Positions 10,146-22,539 of a stretch of DNA of 64,000 bases are shown in pieces; within the stretch, counting starts at the first letter, position 1; every line of letters begins with the position of its first letter. Source of the stretch: Calonectria ilicicola (taxonomy: Eukaryota > Ascomycota > Sordariomycetes > Hypocreales > Nectriaceae); the NCBI GenBank assembly GCA_020809705.1, contig CP085826.1, positions 7,812,001 to 7,876,000 of the forward strand, written 5' to 3'. The translations under genes and the position numbers were made by a program. Under the pieces are notes generated by a model. It ran no database searches, had not been told where the DNA came from, and saw nothing but the letters and a program-made list of their open reading frames with translations.

Positions 10146-13100
10146 ATGTCAAGCTCATCACACTGGAATGAATCCTGGCTTGAAGTTGAAGCCTATGAGA
10201 GGCTCGACGAAAAAATCAAACATCAACTTGAAAATGTTAGATCGAAATTCGACGAGGCCACAAAGGAAGCAATCCACAAATTGATCCAAAGGAATACGAG
10301 GAATGAAATCTTACTCGTATTGAAAGAATTCCGCGACGAGGGTTTTAAGGAATTGAGCATAGGCACAAAAGGCCAACTTCAGCGACTGGCTTGGAATAAG
10401 AAGATTTCCAATCAAGATGTGGAAAATATCATATCAGAATTAAACGGCAATTGGAAGAATCTCCCTGGAGAAAAAGGCAGCACATACGCGGCATCTTCGT
10501 TCGACGAGCTAGTCGAAATATGTCAGGAACGCCAAGATTCTGCGCAAGATGGGAAAAGTTTATTCAAGCTTTTTGGTCAAATTTATAGCTCGAAGCAGCT
10601 ATGGGGCCAAATAATACGTGGAATTGATGGATTCAACTCGATTAGAGACACAGAAAATTCAGTCGACTCCACAGATGGTGTAGCCTGGGGAGTCATTCAA
10701 GTCATTAAAGTCATACTTGAGGTACTCTTGTTCATCTCACAAACTGATATATTCTAACACACTATGTGCAGTTCACGACTCAGGGACAAAAGGTAGAAGA
10801 GTCCGCCTTGTATGGCCTTGCAATGGCCATTGAAGCGGTGCAAATAGGCTCCATCTATAAGAAACAGATTGAAGGGGCTACACCAAGTCGACATTCTCCA
10901 AGATGTGAGCACATCAATTCATACAAATCTTTTCTCGTATCTACCTACGGGCGCACCTTCGAGTTCTTAGTCGCTGCAGCCAGAAGTTTGAACCACAATC
11001 CAATGCGACTGTGCTGGTATGTTTTCTGGCAAAATAGTGATATCTTAGATTTCGAGCAAGATATCCTCAAGTACGGGGAAATCCTATTTCAAGACGCATC
11101 GATAGTGGCCATTCTCAATCAAGATGAAAACAGCGAGCAAATGCGTAATCAGAGCGGAGATGTGACTTCAGCCTTAGATGTGCAGTCAGACTCAGCTGAA
11201 AACGGTACAGAGGTTCAAAATCCTTATTTGACGAAAATTAGAGCCATGCTGTTGGACAATGAACAAAGAAAAGCAAAGATAACTCTGCAGAAAACTCGTG
11301 AAGAAATATTCTCATGGCTATCAAACACGAAGGTATTGGACCAACACAATGATTCAAGGAGTCGCAGAGCAAACGATACTGCGACGTGGGTATTTGAAAA
11401 AGAAGCTTATATTTGTTGGAAGAAGACCAACGGCCCCTGCATTCTCTGGGTCAAGGGAATCCGTAAGTCTCCCTCGTCCCTTTCAGTCGCATTTCAATAG
11501 GTTTACGTTTCTATTATTTGATCAATAGTACCTATGGTGCCACAATATCACTGACGGTGGAGCAGCTGGAGCTGGAAAAACGACTCTAATATCTAGAATC
11601 ATTGACGAGTATCTCGATCAAATCAACAAATATGGAACGACAACCGACTTTCAACTCGCTTACTTCTACTGTAAGAGAGACGATATAGAAAGAAAATTCG
11701 TTGAGATGATATTGAGGAGCATCATTCTCCAATTAGCCCGCAATTATGATGAGCCTGTACCACACAGAGTTCAAAAAGCATTTAGGAAAATTAGTCTCCA
11801 ACATTCTCTTTCGAACATATCCGATGATAAATACCTAGAGCTCATTAAATTACTAATACCGGAGACATGCGAAACATTATTGATCATTGATGCATTAGAT
11901 GAGTGCATCGGTTCCGACAAAGAATCGAGCGATACAGGTAAGGAAATAGGCAGGATGATTTATATCTTCAACGAACTACTTCACTCAAGCCTTCCGGTCA
12001 AAATTCTTGTCTCAAGCAGATACAATGCCCAAATAAATGAAAGCCTAAGCGGCCATAACGTGATTGAAATATCGTCAGCGGATACTCGCAACGACATAAA
12101 TATGATGATTAAGAGCCGGATACAATCATACAACAAGAAAATGGAAGACGGGAAGAGATCCGATTTGGATTTTGTTGGGGCAGAATTAGAAGCAAAGATT
12201 TTGCAGGTGTTTGAGGAAAAAAGCCAAGGAATGTGAGTTTGCTGCCAGCAATCACACTATCAATAATTAAAATGTCAAAAACTAACAACGTAGATTTCAA
12301 TGGGCCTCGTTACATATTGACTATCTCTTGGATGGGATCGACAAGTGCAGTTTTTCAGCCTCACTCGAGATACAGGACGCGCTAGAGAGCTTACCCAACG
12401 GTTTGATTCAAACGTACGCGACCGTTTTCGGTCGAATCCAAAGCCTACACTATACTCAGAAGCAAACAGCATTTCGCACTTTCCGATGGCTTCTTGGATC
12501 GGGAGGGTCATGTGAAAAGAATATCCTGCTAGCCGCTACATCCCAAAAGCTCACGGGAGATGTACCGAATCTAGTGTGTGATGATGAAAGATTTGTTCTC
12601 ACCGCTTGCCAAAACCTCGTCGTCACAGAAGGACCTCTGTTTCGTTTTAGTCACCTCTCTGTGCAAGAATACCTCACAGAGCACCAATTTAATCTTCTAG
12701 ATGATTGTTACTTCGATATTACCAAGGTGTGTGTGTGGACTTTGTTTCAGTACAATCTCCCACATTCTGCCCTGCGACGTTGGGCGACCTTGTACCAGCT
12801 CCCACAGAGGCCCTTGGATGGGGATAGCAAGCTTGCCACGGTTAATGATCTGTGGATGTTTGCGCACAATCAGTGGCGGATGTATTTCAATCAAATCAAC
12901 AACGCTGCCCAGAAAGATGAAATCAAAACGATTATCATAAATTCGCCCCTCGATAACTTCAAATATTGGTTGCTTTTCCAGGTCACCAGTATGATTCGGA
13001 TACGGAAAGCCTTTCAAATAGACAAACAACGGGAAAACGAGACACCCATCCATGATTCATTCTGGGGAACAATAGTGCATGGCAATTCTATCTTGCAGCT

Positions 13101-14967
13101 CACCATGCAAGCCAAATGTTGGGTTCAGCCTTCAAAGCAATGCTATCCCATATTCCTCAAGTTTACCAATAGCCAAGTAGCTGCACAAGCTGTCTTTTTT
13201 GGAATTATAGGCAAGATGAGGAAGGCCATCGAAGGCTGGATCATAGGAGAAGATGCAAAGTGTGAACATGAACCAGAGCTGAACCTTGATCTACTACCCG
13301 ATGCTTCCAATGCTTTTTCCATTAGAAATCCCAAAGAAAACCGTTCGGAGGATATCTGGATCGACTGCAACCTTCCTGACAACCGTTCAGCTTTACGATA
13401 CAAAATGGCTCAGGGGAAGCAAAAAAGAGATTTGACAACCCAATTCGAATCCAAATGTCAAGAAACAGTTGACCAGTTATCAATTAATATTGGCGTTGAA
13501 AAGAGCCAAAAAGCTGAGTTCCAGATGCTTTGGAAAATTTTGTTTCATTACGAGAATCAAGAATCGTGGAAAATGTACGACGATATTCTTCGCTTACAGC
13601 TCATATTCGAAAGCATGAATGACGAATCTGACGACGTCTTTGGATGTTATGAGGAACTCGCAAAATTGACCCTTCTTCTACTCTGTACTCAAGATAGCTA
13701 TTTTTCTCGAACCCCTGAAAAAGGGTTACGGATGGGAGAAAGAGATTTTGCCGAGCTATTGTTCAAGAGGTTCCCACATGCTAGCGAAGTAAAATATTGC
13801 CACCTCATTAGTATTGTCGAGTATGCCGACTGGTCTGAACATTTAATAAAGGCAGCTCAACGGCTAGACCGCAGGTTTCTAAAGGTCTTGATCGATCATG
13901 ACGCCAGAGTGGACATTGTATCATCGAATGGAACACCCTTGATCGCGGCCATTGTTGCCCGTCAGGCTGATAATGTCAAGTTCCTGGTTGACAATAATGC
14001 CACCGTGGACATGTTATGTCCACAGGGGAAATATGCCACCGCACTGATTGCAGCTTGTGCATCGGGAGATTTGGAGATTTTGAATATTACTTTGGGGTCT
14101 CCCAAAAATGGTATCAATTTTGTTGCAACCACTGGTGAGCATGCTACTGCCTTGATTGCAGCATGTGACTTTGGTTGGGCCGAGGGAGTTAAAGCATTAT
14201 TAAAAAACAACGTCAACATCAACACAAATGTCACCAGCGGCACTTATCGCAATGCCCTGCATGCCGCAACAGATAATCAATCTCTAAGGATTATTCGACT
14301 ACTCATTCGTTACGGAGCGATAAAACTCCCCGAGTCTGCCTCTCGAAATCGGACACTGCATACCTCCACTGGTTTTGTCTACGCCACAGAGAGCATCCAG
14401 AATAACTGTCAGTACCTAGTAGAATGGCTAATTCTGCGATCAACCCATGAAAGCAACCCCATTCAAAGCCATCTAAGTATTCAGCGTCAGGGCCGAGGCG
14501 AACCATCAGCAATTAAACACGAAGATGACAGTGAAGAGACTACCGAACATGGCAGAGACAAAGATCGCATACATGAAATTGACGCTGGAATTGATGTTGG
14601 TCGCTTGATAAGGCAACTAAAATCGGAGAGTTCGCTGGATTCCAGGAAGGTTGCCCTCGAATTGACCAACCTATGCGGATTTTCTGGTTCAAAAAATGAA
14701 AACTCCTTGGTCCAAGGATTTCTAAGTCTCTTAAAGTTGACTGATGGCATGGAGCCTGAAATGGTTTACCAAGATTGGTCCAGATTCTTGGAGCTAGCAG
14801 AGGATTGCGAGGATGAAGAAGAGTTTGGGTGCAGTATTGATCTTCTTGCGAATGGAGCCGTCCCAACGACCATGAAACTTCGAAGGCAAAGTACAAGCTT
14901 TGATATTTGTTCTTATTCAGATGATGAGGCTAGTGAGGATTCTTTGGATGATCAGTTTGAGAATTAA
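10146..14967 (+). CDS. NACHT-type NLR (STAND NTPase) with C-terminal ankyrin repeats
   Basis: Four exons join in phase: 10146-10721, 10772-11462, 11566-12232 and 12294-14967, giving 1,535 residues. The third intron choice restores a perfect Walker A (GIPGAGKTT, about residues 421-429), which supports the model. Walker B is LLIIDALDEC near residue 530. The N-terminal ~420 residues are helical and resemble the DUF7708-like domain of fungal NACHT proteins (WGQIIRGIDGF, then GVAWGVIQVIKVIL). After the NACHT and winged-helix part (FRFSHLSVQEYL) comes a long linker, and about four degenerate ankyrin repeats at roughly residues 1168-1325. The tail is acidic. Family knowledge: intracellular sensor that oligomerises on ligand binding, used in self/non-self or symbiont recognition. 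The executor domain is not a HET, patatin or PNP domain that I recognise. Confidence 0.88.
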
Positions 14968-15231
14968 AGTATAGATTTCATGTTAAATTTCTTGTCCTTG
15001 CAATTAATAAAAATGCCTTCGCACGATTTATAACTCAAGATGTCTAAATTCCCTTCTGCAATATCTCCAGTCTCCGTTTCATCCCACGCCCAACATGACA
15101 AGTTGAGAACCACCAGCTATGCAAAGTTAACAATTTTATTCTCGGCAATTGACATGATGAAGGCTTCTTACCTCAACTATACTAGCAATAAACATCAATG
15201 TCCCGCTCTACGCTGACCTCTTTTGATCAGG

Positions 15232-15435
15232 TCAGTATCTCGAGTCGCCATGGGCAGGGCCTTGATAAATTCCGCTTTGCTGAGGCTGTTCCTGCACATA
15301 TTGTTGTCCGTAGGCTGTGCCGGGGACAGTACTTGTGTTATTGGACATAGGAGTTGCTGCGACTGGCCGAGGACCTGCCTCATGTTCTTTTCGACCCTTG
15401 TTGACTTTTGTAAAGAGATAGCCGAGAAGACACAT
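15232..15435 (-). CDS. Small Gln/Tyr-rich protein with hydrophobic N-terminus
   Basis: A 67-residue frame from an ATG at 15435: MCLLGYLFTKVNKG, then a basic/proline stretch and a Gln/Tyr/Gly-rich tail (GTAYGQQYVQEQPQQSG). Such short fungal proteins with an N-terminal MC-hydrophobic segment are common, but I do not recognise a named family. No intron is needed. It is convergent with the NLR gene. Confidence 0.42.
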   Translation of the reverse strand: MCLLGYLFTKVNKGRKEHEAGPRPVAATPMSNNTSTVPGTAYGQQYVQEQPQQSGIYQGPAHGDSRY

Positions 15436-16730
15436 GGTGATGATGTGTTGGTGGTGAAACCTGGGTTGGTAGATATAGATGTATTGTGGAGCTTTGGAGA
15501 GTTAAGTGTGAATTGAGAGCTGAATGATTGAAGATGAGATCTGTAAAATGTGCGAAGACAGGGCTCCTTTTATCACCAAGATCGAACTTGCTGTCAGAAT
15601 ATCACAACCCAACGTCACGGTGAAGCTAACTAATGGCAGAGTCGGTGATCGGTACACCGATGCTCCGTGATCAGTATCGTGAGCCATGTCAGACGCCAAC
15701 CGACTCATTTCTTTGCGCCAGGGATTTCCAGGGTGAGGCAGTTCTGTACCCATCATCAGAGGCACATTGATTCGCTGCGGTGGTGTCCTTCATGCGCGCA
15801 CAGCCTCAGCCCGGCCAACTCGCATCGAATGGCTTACCGAAAAGGTCTTGGCTGCGCCCGGAACCTCGAGCTAAGCGGGGCTTTGCACCAGGTGCAACCA
15901 TCAGACTAGGACTTTGGTGCCAAATTATCATTCACTTGACCCTGGACAAAGTCAACGTCATAATTGCCGTTCGCGCATTATTGCCAAAATTTAATCTAGT
16001 CAATTTAATCGGTCCATTTTCCAAATTTTATGTGCGTATTTATTTAGATCCTGACGCGATGTCAAGACGCGTCGCCAACATATTGTCCCATGTAAAACCC
16101 TCCCGCAAGTGCATCTGTCCGATTCGATCATTATTTTTCTCCCAAAATTCTTCTTCCTTTCATTCTGCACCTAGTGTTTTTTTCTGTTTTATTTGTATTT
16201 TTTTTTTCACTTTTGCACAGTTCTTCATAAATTGTGCTTCTTGCAGATGCATTTGTTCAACTTCAATGCAACCAATCAGCGACATTGTTGCGTGGCGAAT
16301 TTTCGGGTCTCGCGCACAAATAAGCGGCAATTCGGCATCTTGTCAGCCAACACTCCACCGTCTTCACTCAAGTCCATTACGCGGTCGGATTTCGGCCGAT
16401 CGTCTCAATATTGTCCGTACGAGTAGAGTTACATAGCATTAAACCCGGCTAAATATAAGCATAAAGCAAACAAATGCCGTTAAAACATGCGCATCCATCC
16501 ACATGGACCACCGTGAAATGCACGTTTTACCACACAACGCATAAAAGAGTACAATGTATCAGCTAATATAATGCGATAATCACTGGAAATATCTCAATCA
16601 GGTTCAATTAATACAAAAAAAGAGGTATTATTTAATGAAGAAAGTGAATTAAATGAGAGTATGTGCCGAGTCTTTTAGACTTGGCGCGATAATGCTGCAG
16701 CTCTGGGCGGCCCCTAGGCACTCCAGTACC
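15436..16730. other. Intergenic, AT-rich, no gene supported
   Basis: A 218-codon open frame exists on the plus strand (15780-16436). It has a low-complexity Ser/Phe composition and no family feature, so it was not called. Poly-T tracts lie near 16170-16210. Confidence 0.5.
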
Positions 16731-18691
16731 TCAGAAGACCATGCCCGACACCTGCGATTTCTTTGCAACATTGATGTCCTTAATCATAATCGTCCAGGCA
16801 ATGCACAAGACCATGACTCCGGTTCCAGCAGCGAGCATTCTAGTTTGGGCATAGGCGTACGCCTTGTCAATTGCCAATCTCGTAACACTGCCAACAGGGT
16901 AGCTGAGCTGTGTATCCAAATCCTCGTAAATATCCGCCAAGTCTGGAAGAGCAGAGGCCGGGAGGTACTTTTCAAGAGCTTTCTGGAAGGTGTTGGTCCA
17001 GATGGCACCAGAGATGGTGTTTCCCATGGCATCACCAACCGTGCCAACAACCTCCAGTAGCGCAAGTGTAGCAGCGACATGTTGATGATCGACCGCGGCC
17101 AAGACGGCAAGTTGTTCCACAATGATAAAGATGCTACCTCCGACAGAGATAAAAATCTGACACATGACAATGTAACCGACATAGTGGGTTGGTCGTCGGA
17201 AATAAATCATGAGGCCTTGAGCCAAAATGTAGAGTGGGACAGCGATGTAGAGAAGCCACTTGTAGCGACCTGTCTTGCGGATCATCCAGCCCACACCGAG
17301 CAAGAGAACGCCAGAAACCACATCAAAGGTATTAAGAACATACCCAGCCTCTGCGACAGTCAAATCATTGACAACCTGTAGGAAAGATGTGAAATAATTG
17401 GCCCAACAGTAGTAAGAGATTTGGTAGGTGGCATCCAACGCACATGCACCAATGACGGTACGGTTCGAGAGCAGTTTCCAGTTCAGCATGGGGGTGGGAG
17501 CCAAATAGGATTCGTAAAGACCAAAAATGACCAAAACGACTAGTCCAACAACAATCATCGCAATGATGTATCCCGTGTTCCAGCCGTGGGGGGCATCGCC
17601 GGCGATATCAAAGGGAATGAAGAAGACTGTCAATCCGACGGAGAATAAAATGACACCGAGAGCTGCACAGATTAGCTTTAGGTAGTACGAGGTAAGAGTG
17701 TAAGAGCATACCATCAAACTCGACGATGTAGTGCCAGATAGACTGCCATACAGTCCGGTTGGACTTTTCTTTTACCAGAACGCCCTCTCTCTCGGCCTTG
17801 CGGAGGTTGAACTTGAGCAAAAAGTACAGAGGAGCAGCCACGATGGGGAAGATGATGGCGAAGCATCCAAAGCCCCATCTCCATTTAATGTGAAAGTCGT
17901 CGGAAGCTTTGGGTCCAGCGAATGCCGTAATAATGTAGGGCGACGATGTAAAAGCGTACGCCAAACCTCGGTTCTTGAGCTTGGATGCATCGGCCGTGAT
18001 AACGTCGACACAATACGTCATGCCTCCAAAACCAATCGTGTAGAATACCTGACGATTTCATTTATTAGCGCGTGTGATATTCTGATTGAGCGGAGTGGTC
18101 CTACATCTGCCGCACAGTAGGTGTAGAGGTCGTTGCAAGTGGCCATCAGAATCAAGCCCAAAGTGGCAAAAATGGTCATGATTAGGAAGCCCTCAGCACG
18201 GCCCCAGACATCCAGAATCTTGGAAATTGGAATATACATGGCGGCGGACATGGCATCAGCCACCACAGAAATAACTGTCAACAATGAGTGGGCCTCAAAG
18301 TCGCTAGTAACATATGGTGTCAAATTGGACAAAATCGAGGATTGCATGGCGTTGACAAAATAGAGCAGCCACATGCTGTATAAACTAGGTTAGTCTGTTT
18401 CACACACCAAAATAAAACAACATACAGAATAAAGGCGGCAATCAAGGATTGCTTTGACCAAGCGTGGGTCACGGCCTCGACGTCTCTGACACCATCTTGC
18501 ACCTCTTGTCCGAAATCTTCTTCGCCCGAGGAGGTTCCTTCCTCGTTGCCTGTGACAGCAGCAGTCTCCTGTTTGGGGGAATCAACAGATTCCTCCTTAT
18601 TCTGCCCCACGGATTCAAGAGCAACCGGGGCGTCTGCATCTTCTGCCGTCGCTCCGCTGGACCGAGGCCGAAGCCTGGAAAATAGAGTCAT
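16731..18691 (-). CDS. Siderophore-iron MFS transporter
   Basis: Four exons join in phase: 18426-18691, 18105-18375, 17712-18048 and 16731-17662, giving 601 residues with about 14 hydrophobic helices. The first ~90 residues are a charged cytosolic head (Glu/Asp/Ser-rich), as in fungal SIT-family carriers. Family segments include NLTPYVTSDF, ISKILDVWGRAEGF, ADVFYTIGFGGM and NRGLAYAFTSSPYIITAF, all characteristic of the Sit1/MirB type. The C-terminus has the AVLAAVDHQHVAATLAL stretch and a long extracellular loop with LPDLADIYEDL. Role: uptake of ferric siderophores across the plasma membrane by proton symport. The siderophore cannot be named. A GATA-factor site lies about 100 bp upstream of the start, which fits iron repression. 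Confidence 0.93.
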
Positions 18692-18791
18692 GGGAAAGGA
18701 GGGACAGATGATATTAACGGCCTAAAGTTGGCGAAAAAGAAACAACAAAGCGTCCGTCGAGTCAAGGCGGCTAGTGATCAGCGCCTCGAGG

Positions 18792-18800
18792 ATCTGATAA
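18792..18800 (+). promoter_or_regulatory. SreA/Sre-type GATA-factor site upstream of the siderophore transporter
   Basis: The plus strand reads ATCTGATAA, an exact match to the ATCWGATAA consensus known for fungal iron-responsive GATA repressors (SreA, SRE, Urbs1, Fep1). It lies about 100 bp upstream of the transporter ATG (minus strand, 18691). Binding is inferred. Confidence 0.6.
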
Positions 18801-20681
18801 GATGCAACCTCGACGATCGCATGAACTACGGGGCTGAGCTTTTAAGTGAAATCATCCGTCCACCCAAAGGTATAATAACCTGGAAATAACGGCAATATGG
18901 ACGCACTAACTAACAGCTGGGTGGAGCTGCCACGATCCACGAGGCTGCGCTCCATGGCCCAATTGAGGAGCCGTGGTCGCTACGGATGGGCTTCAACAAG
19001 GCCATAAAGGGCTCTGCAGCCCCAAACCCCGGACCAACACGGCCATTGACGAGGCTCAAAAGAGAGGGTTTGGTAACAAAAAGAAGTATCCCACGCCATT
19101 GCCCCCAATCAGCACTCGCCTCACGCAGCGGCCACGGTTCCCGAGATCGGGTGCTTTTGCGTAACGAACGGCAGAACGGCACGGCAAGATCGGCACGGCC
19201 ACGGACGACGGCGTGGGGAGCACCGGGTTATTTGGTGCTGATAGGTGGACTAAACGGGTGGAAATTATTATCTAATCTGATTGATTAGATTGATTCATGA
19301 GCCCACACTGGCTGAAGGAGAAGTTTTTTTTTAAGGCAAAAAACCGGCGGTGACATCCCAGTAGCGTGGATGGTGAGTGGGAAGAAAGCCGCATCATGGG
19401 CTACATTCCCGAGTTGAGCGCCCGTAAAATCCACGATCTCCACCGCCATGCCGTCAAGCAGACAGGCTGACTTGAGTTCTGCACGTGAGGGCCGACTACG
19501 GTCAATAGTTTCTCGATATTTCTCTCCTTCTTCCGCGGCGCGGCGCAAGACGGCAAGTGAGGCCTCGTCATGGCGTGTTCGGGCGTGGTGGTGTGTACGC
19601 GTGCGTGGGATTAGAGTCATTTCCCAGCCAAAAAACACAATAGTTCCTTTAACCCTTTCCCCTTGAGAGAATTGGCTCCCCACGCATGGTGTGTTACATC
19701 CGTCCATCCATACACGGACACGTACAGTACCATAACATCATGATTCCACGTTACCGTTACATGGAAACAATCTACACATGCCTAATCCGCGTATCAGACG
19801 ATCGCCGAGACCGTTCTTCCGGGTCGATCTCCGGAGCCAACGTGGCGGATCCAGCTGCAGTGCCCCGCCAGGTAGGTCCCAGCTGCGCGCACCAACCTAT
19901 TTATAATCTCTCGTCCAAACTTTGGTTAGATCTTGAGCCGTTTTTCAAAGTTCTCACGCATATTCCATCTAATCTAGTAGAGGCAATTCATCACTGCCAG
20001 AAATGTCTCGTGATATTCTCTCTCCATCTCATCAAACGCTTACTGCCTCGTTGTTTACATCGCATCCGTCGTGGCGCCCCATAAATCTCGCTAAATTAGC
20101 TCCCTCACATCAAGATCTGATCTACAAATTGTGACAAAAGCAAGAGGTTGTATTGGTCCTTACTTTGTGCCAAGAAAAACCGGCAAGGCCAGGCTAGCAA
20201 GTGGCTGCTCTGACAGCACATGGGTGCTAGCGACTCCGCCTGGAGCACCGCGTGTTTCTACTTGCAGGAAAGTACCTCATCGTTCGACATCCGGGCTGCA
20301 AAGCCTTGGTAATACTGATCACGTGTGGGTTTGTTGATGGAGATTGTGAATTTTTTTGGTCTGTTAATCTAACTGCTATATCAATAAGGGCGTCTTGGTT
20401 TGGTCGCAGTCGCCTCTAGAAGCCATCCTTACCGCGGATCCTTGTCTATGATACCTTCCGCGTAAACATTCTTTATCAGCATATCCGGTCCTGCTAATTT
20501 CTCGTGTGTAATAGATCCAACATTAACCATTCACCATTCCTTCGTGAGGTCGGGCTTACAAATTAAGGCCTCGTTGCGCTTGAAGACGATGCAGCCGTGC
20601 TATTCGTGCAGACCACGTGTAATAGATCTTTCTGCGCGACTGTCTCCCTTCTACCCATTTTAACCCCAGCATATTTCACGG
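18801..20681. other. Intergenic, no gene seen
   Basis: The rest of the upstream region of the siderophore transporter, and the 3' flank of the next MFS gene. A GATA-rich imperfect palindrome (TTATCTAATCTGATTGATTA) lies near 19267-19286. A 140-codon frame at 19285-19707 (minus) has no family feature. Confidence 0.55.
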
Positions 20682-22539
20682 CTATGCTGCTACCGCTGCA
20701 AGCAGTGCCGTCTCTTCATCACACTCCACCTCCTCATCCTCGTACTTGTCGTCCACCAAATACGCGCTCACGATTGCTCCACTTAGAGTAATCACAGCAT
20801 TAAACCACCATGCAAGGCCGACGTACCCGGACTGGAGTCCCACGGTGTACAGATATCCAGCCACAGCAGGGCTGAAAGCACGGGAAAGACTAGCTGTGGA
20901 TGCCGAAAGACCATTGATGATACCCAGGTTTTCTCTGACAGTTACTGAGTCAATCAGTAGAATGGCATTGGCAGGATATGCCAAAGAAGAGTAGGAACAT
21001 CTCCAGAAAAGAATAACATATACACCGACCATTCTTAGGCTGTCGGGGCAAAGAACTGCGTAAGGCGCAAGGAAGTAAAAGGCCGCATACGTCATGGCCA
21101 AGAACTTGAATAATCTCAGGGCTCCGATGCGATGAACGGCAAGTGGGAACAGGCAGCCTGTGGAGAAGAGGGAGTATACTCCTTGTACGGAAAGGATCAC
21201 ACCAATTTGCTTAGTGTCCATGCCGTATCCGTCAACAAACTTGAAGGGCCACTCAAGGTGCTTATCAGGGCGGGTCGCAGTACTGAGCACCATTGGGAAC
21301 AACTGGTCAAAGGTCATGGTGTGGCTATTGGTGTTAGCATCCAAGGAAGCAATGGAGACACAGGACACTCACAAGGCAAGAATTCCATAGGAAGCAATGT
21401 TGAGCAGAACTTGCTTATTAAAGGTTGGCTGGCAGCTGTTTGAATATCTTTTGCGGTTTTTAATGATGGTGATCGAATCTGTCTCATCGTGGCAGGGCTG
21501 AGCAGGTAATGTTGACTGAACATATGTCGATTTAGAACCATAAATAAGTCTCGGTCCGAGCGAGAGAAGCCAATTGCCCAGCTCCAGGCCAGGGTCTCTG
21601 CGCTTGATCACCTTTGCATTCGTCTCCTGCATGAATAGAGCGCCCATTGCCGCACCCGCAAACAGTAAAATCGCGCTGCATAGATTGGGCAATAGATATG
21701 GGTATCGATCCCAGATGGAGCCTTTGACAAAAAGGTCGGGGTAGCTGATGCATGGCCTGGCCAATGCGCCCCCAACCATGGGACCAATGATAGATCTGCG
21801 GCATGTTAGCTGATGCGACGCAATCACCGTGCATGAACCCTTACCCAACGTTCCAGACCAATGGCATAATCATGTAAGCCCGTGCTTTTCCAGGGTTAGT
21901 GAACTCTTTTCTTTTTTTTTTATATAAAAAAAGCAATGGGAAGATGAATCAACTCACCTTGGTGTTCTTTTTCTGTAATGATTTCACCAACAACTGTTTG
22001 CATGACGCTGATGTTTCTATTTGGACACGGCGTTAGATAATTTGGTGGGCCGTAGTTGGAGGGTGCAAACAAACCCATTCAAAAGACCAGCCATCACACG
22101 AGCAAATAGTGCAGTCATAATATTAGGTGAAAAGCCTAGTGTGAGCATGCTTAGAGAGGTACCAAGTAAAGCAATGAGAATGACTGGCTTTCGGCCAACC
22201 CTGTCGCTGATGCGACCCCAAAGTGCTCCGGTGGAAAACTCGGCAATGGCAAAGGCGGTGGTCATCATTCCAGCATACGTAGAAATTTGGTTTGGGTCAT
22301 CAGTCTCATGAAAATCTTGAATCATAAAGTAGATGTACGGGAAAATGGACGTAAAGGCAATGGGTTCACACAGACGACATAGCCCTAGAACAAGTCAATA
22401 AAAAATGCGTCCAGATCGGGGATAACTCGCAATGGTGTTTGTCGGTGGCAGCCATACCTAAGACAAGCATCTGGCGAGTGGGAAACGGCGGCGGTGATGC
22501 CGCAGGTTTTGCATCTGGGTCCTCTCTTCGTTCAACCAT
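20682..22539 (-). CDS. DHA1-type MFS transporter (ZIF1/ZRT-like)
   Basis: Six exons join in phase: 22458-22539, 22075-22384, 21958-22016, 21845-21884, 21373-21795 and 20682-21324, giving 518 residues. Exon 1 ends in FPTRQMLVL, then RLCEPIAFTSIFPYIYFMI, a signature of this fungal branch. Others are GRISDRVGRKPVIL, NISVMQTVVGEIITEKEHQ, GPMVGGALARP and a final FDQLFPMVLST. There are 11-12 hydrophobic helices. The 40-nt exon 4 is supported by the MPLVWNVG sequence it encodes. Family knowledge: proton-coupled exporters of small molecules or metal chelates. The substrate is unknown. It lies in the same orientation as the siderophore carrier, about 2 kb away. Confidence 0.88.

Noticed and set aside
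15780..16436. 218-codon open frame in an AT-rich region
   Set aside because: Low-complexity Ser/Phe/Cys composition driven by poly-T tracts, no family features, no convincing start.
19267..19286. Second GATA-like palindrome as an SreA site
   Set aside because: Does not match ATCWGATAA on either strand; only GATA-rich.
19285..19707. 140-codon open frame upstream of the siderophore transporter
   Set aside because: No domain, GC-rich intergenic sequence, overlaps an opposite-strand open frame of equal quality.
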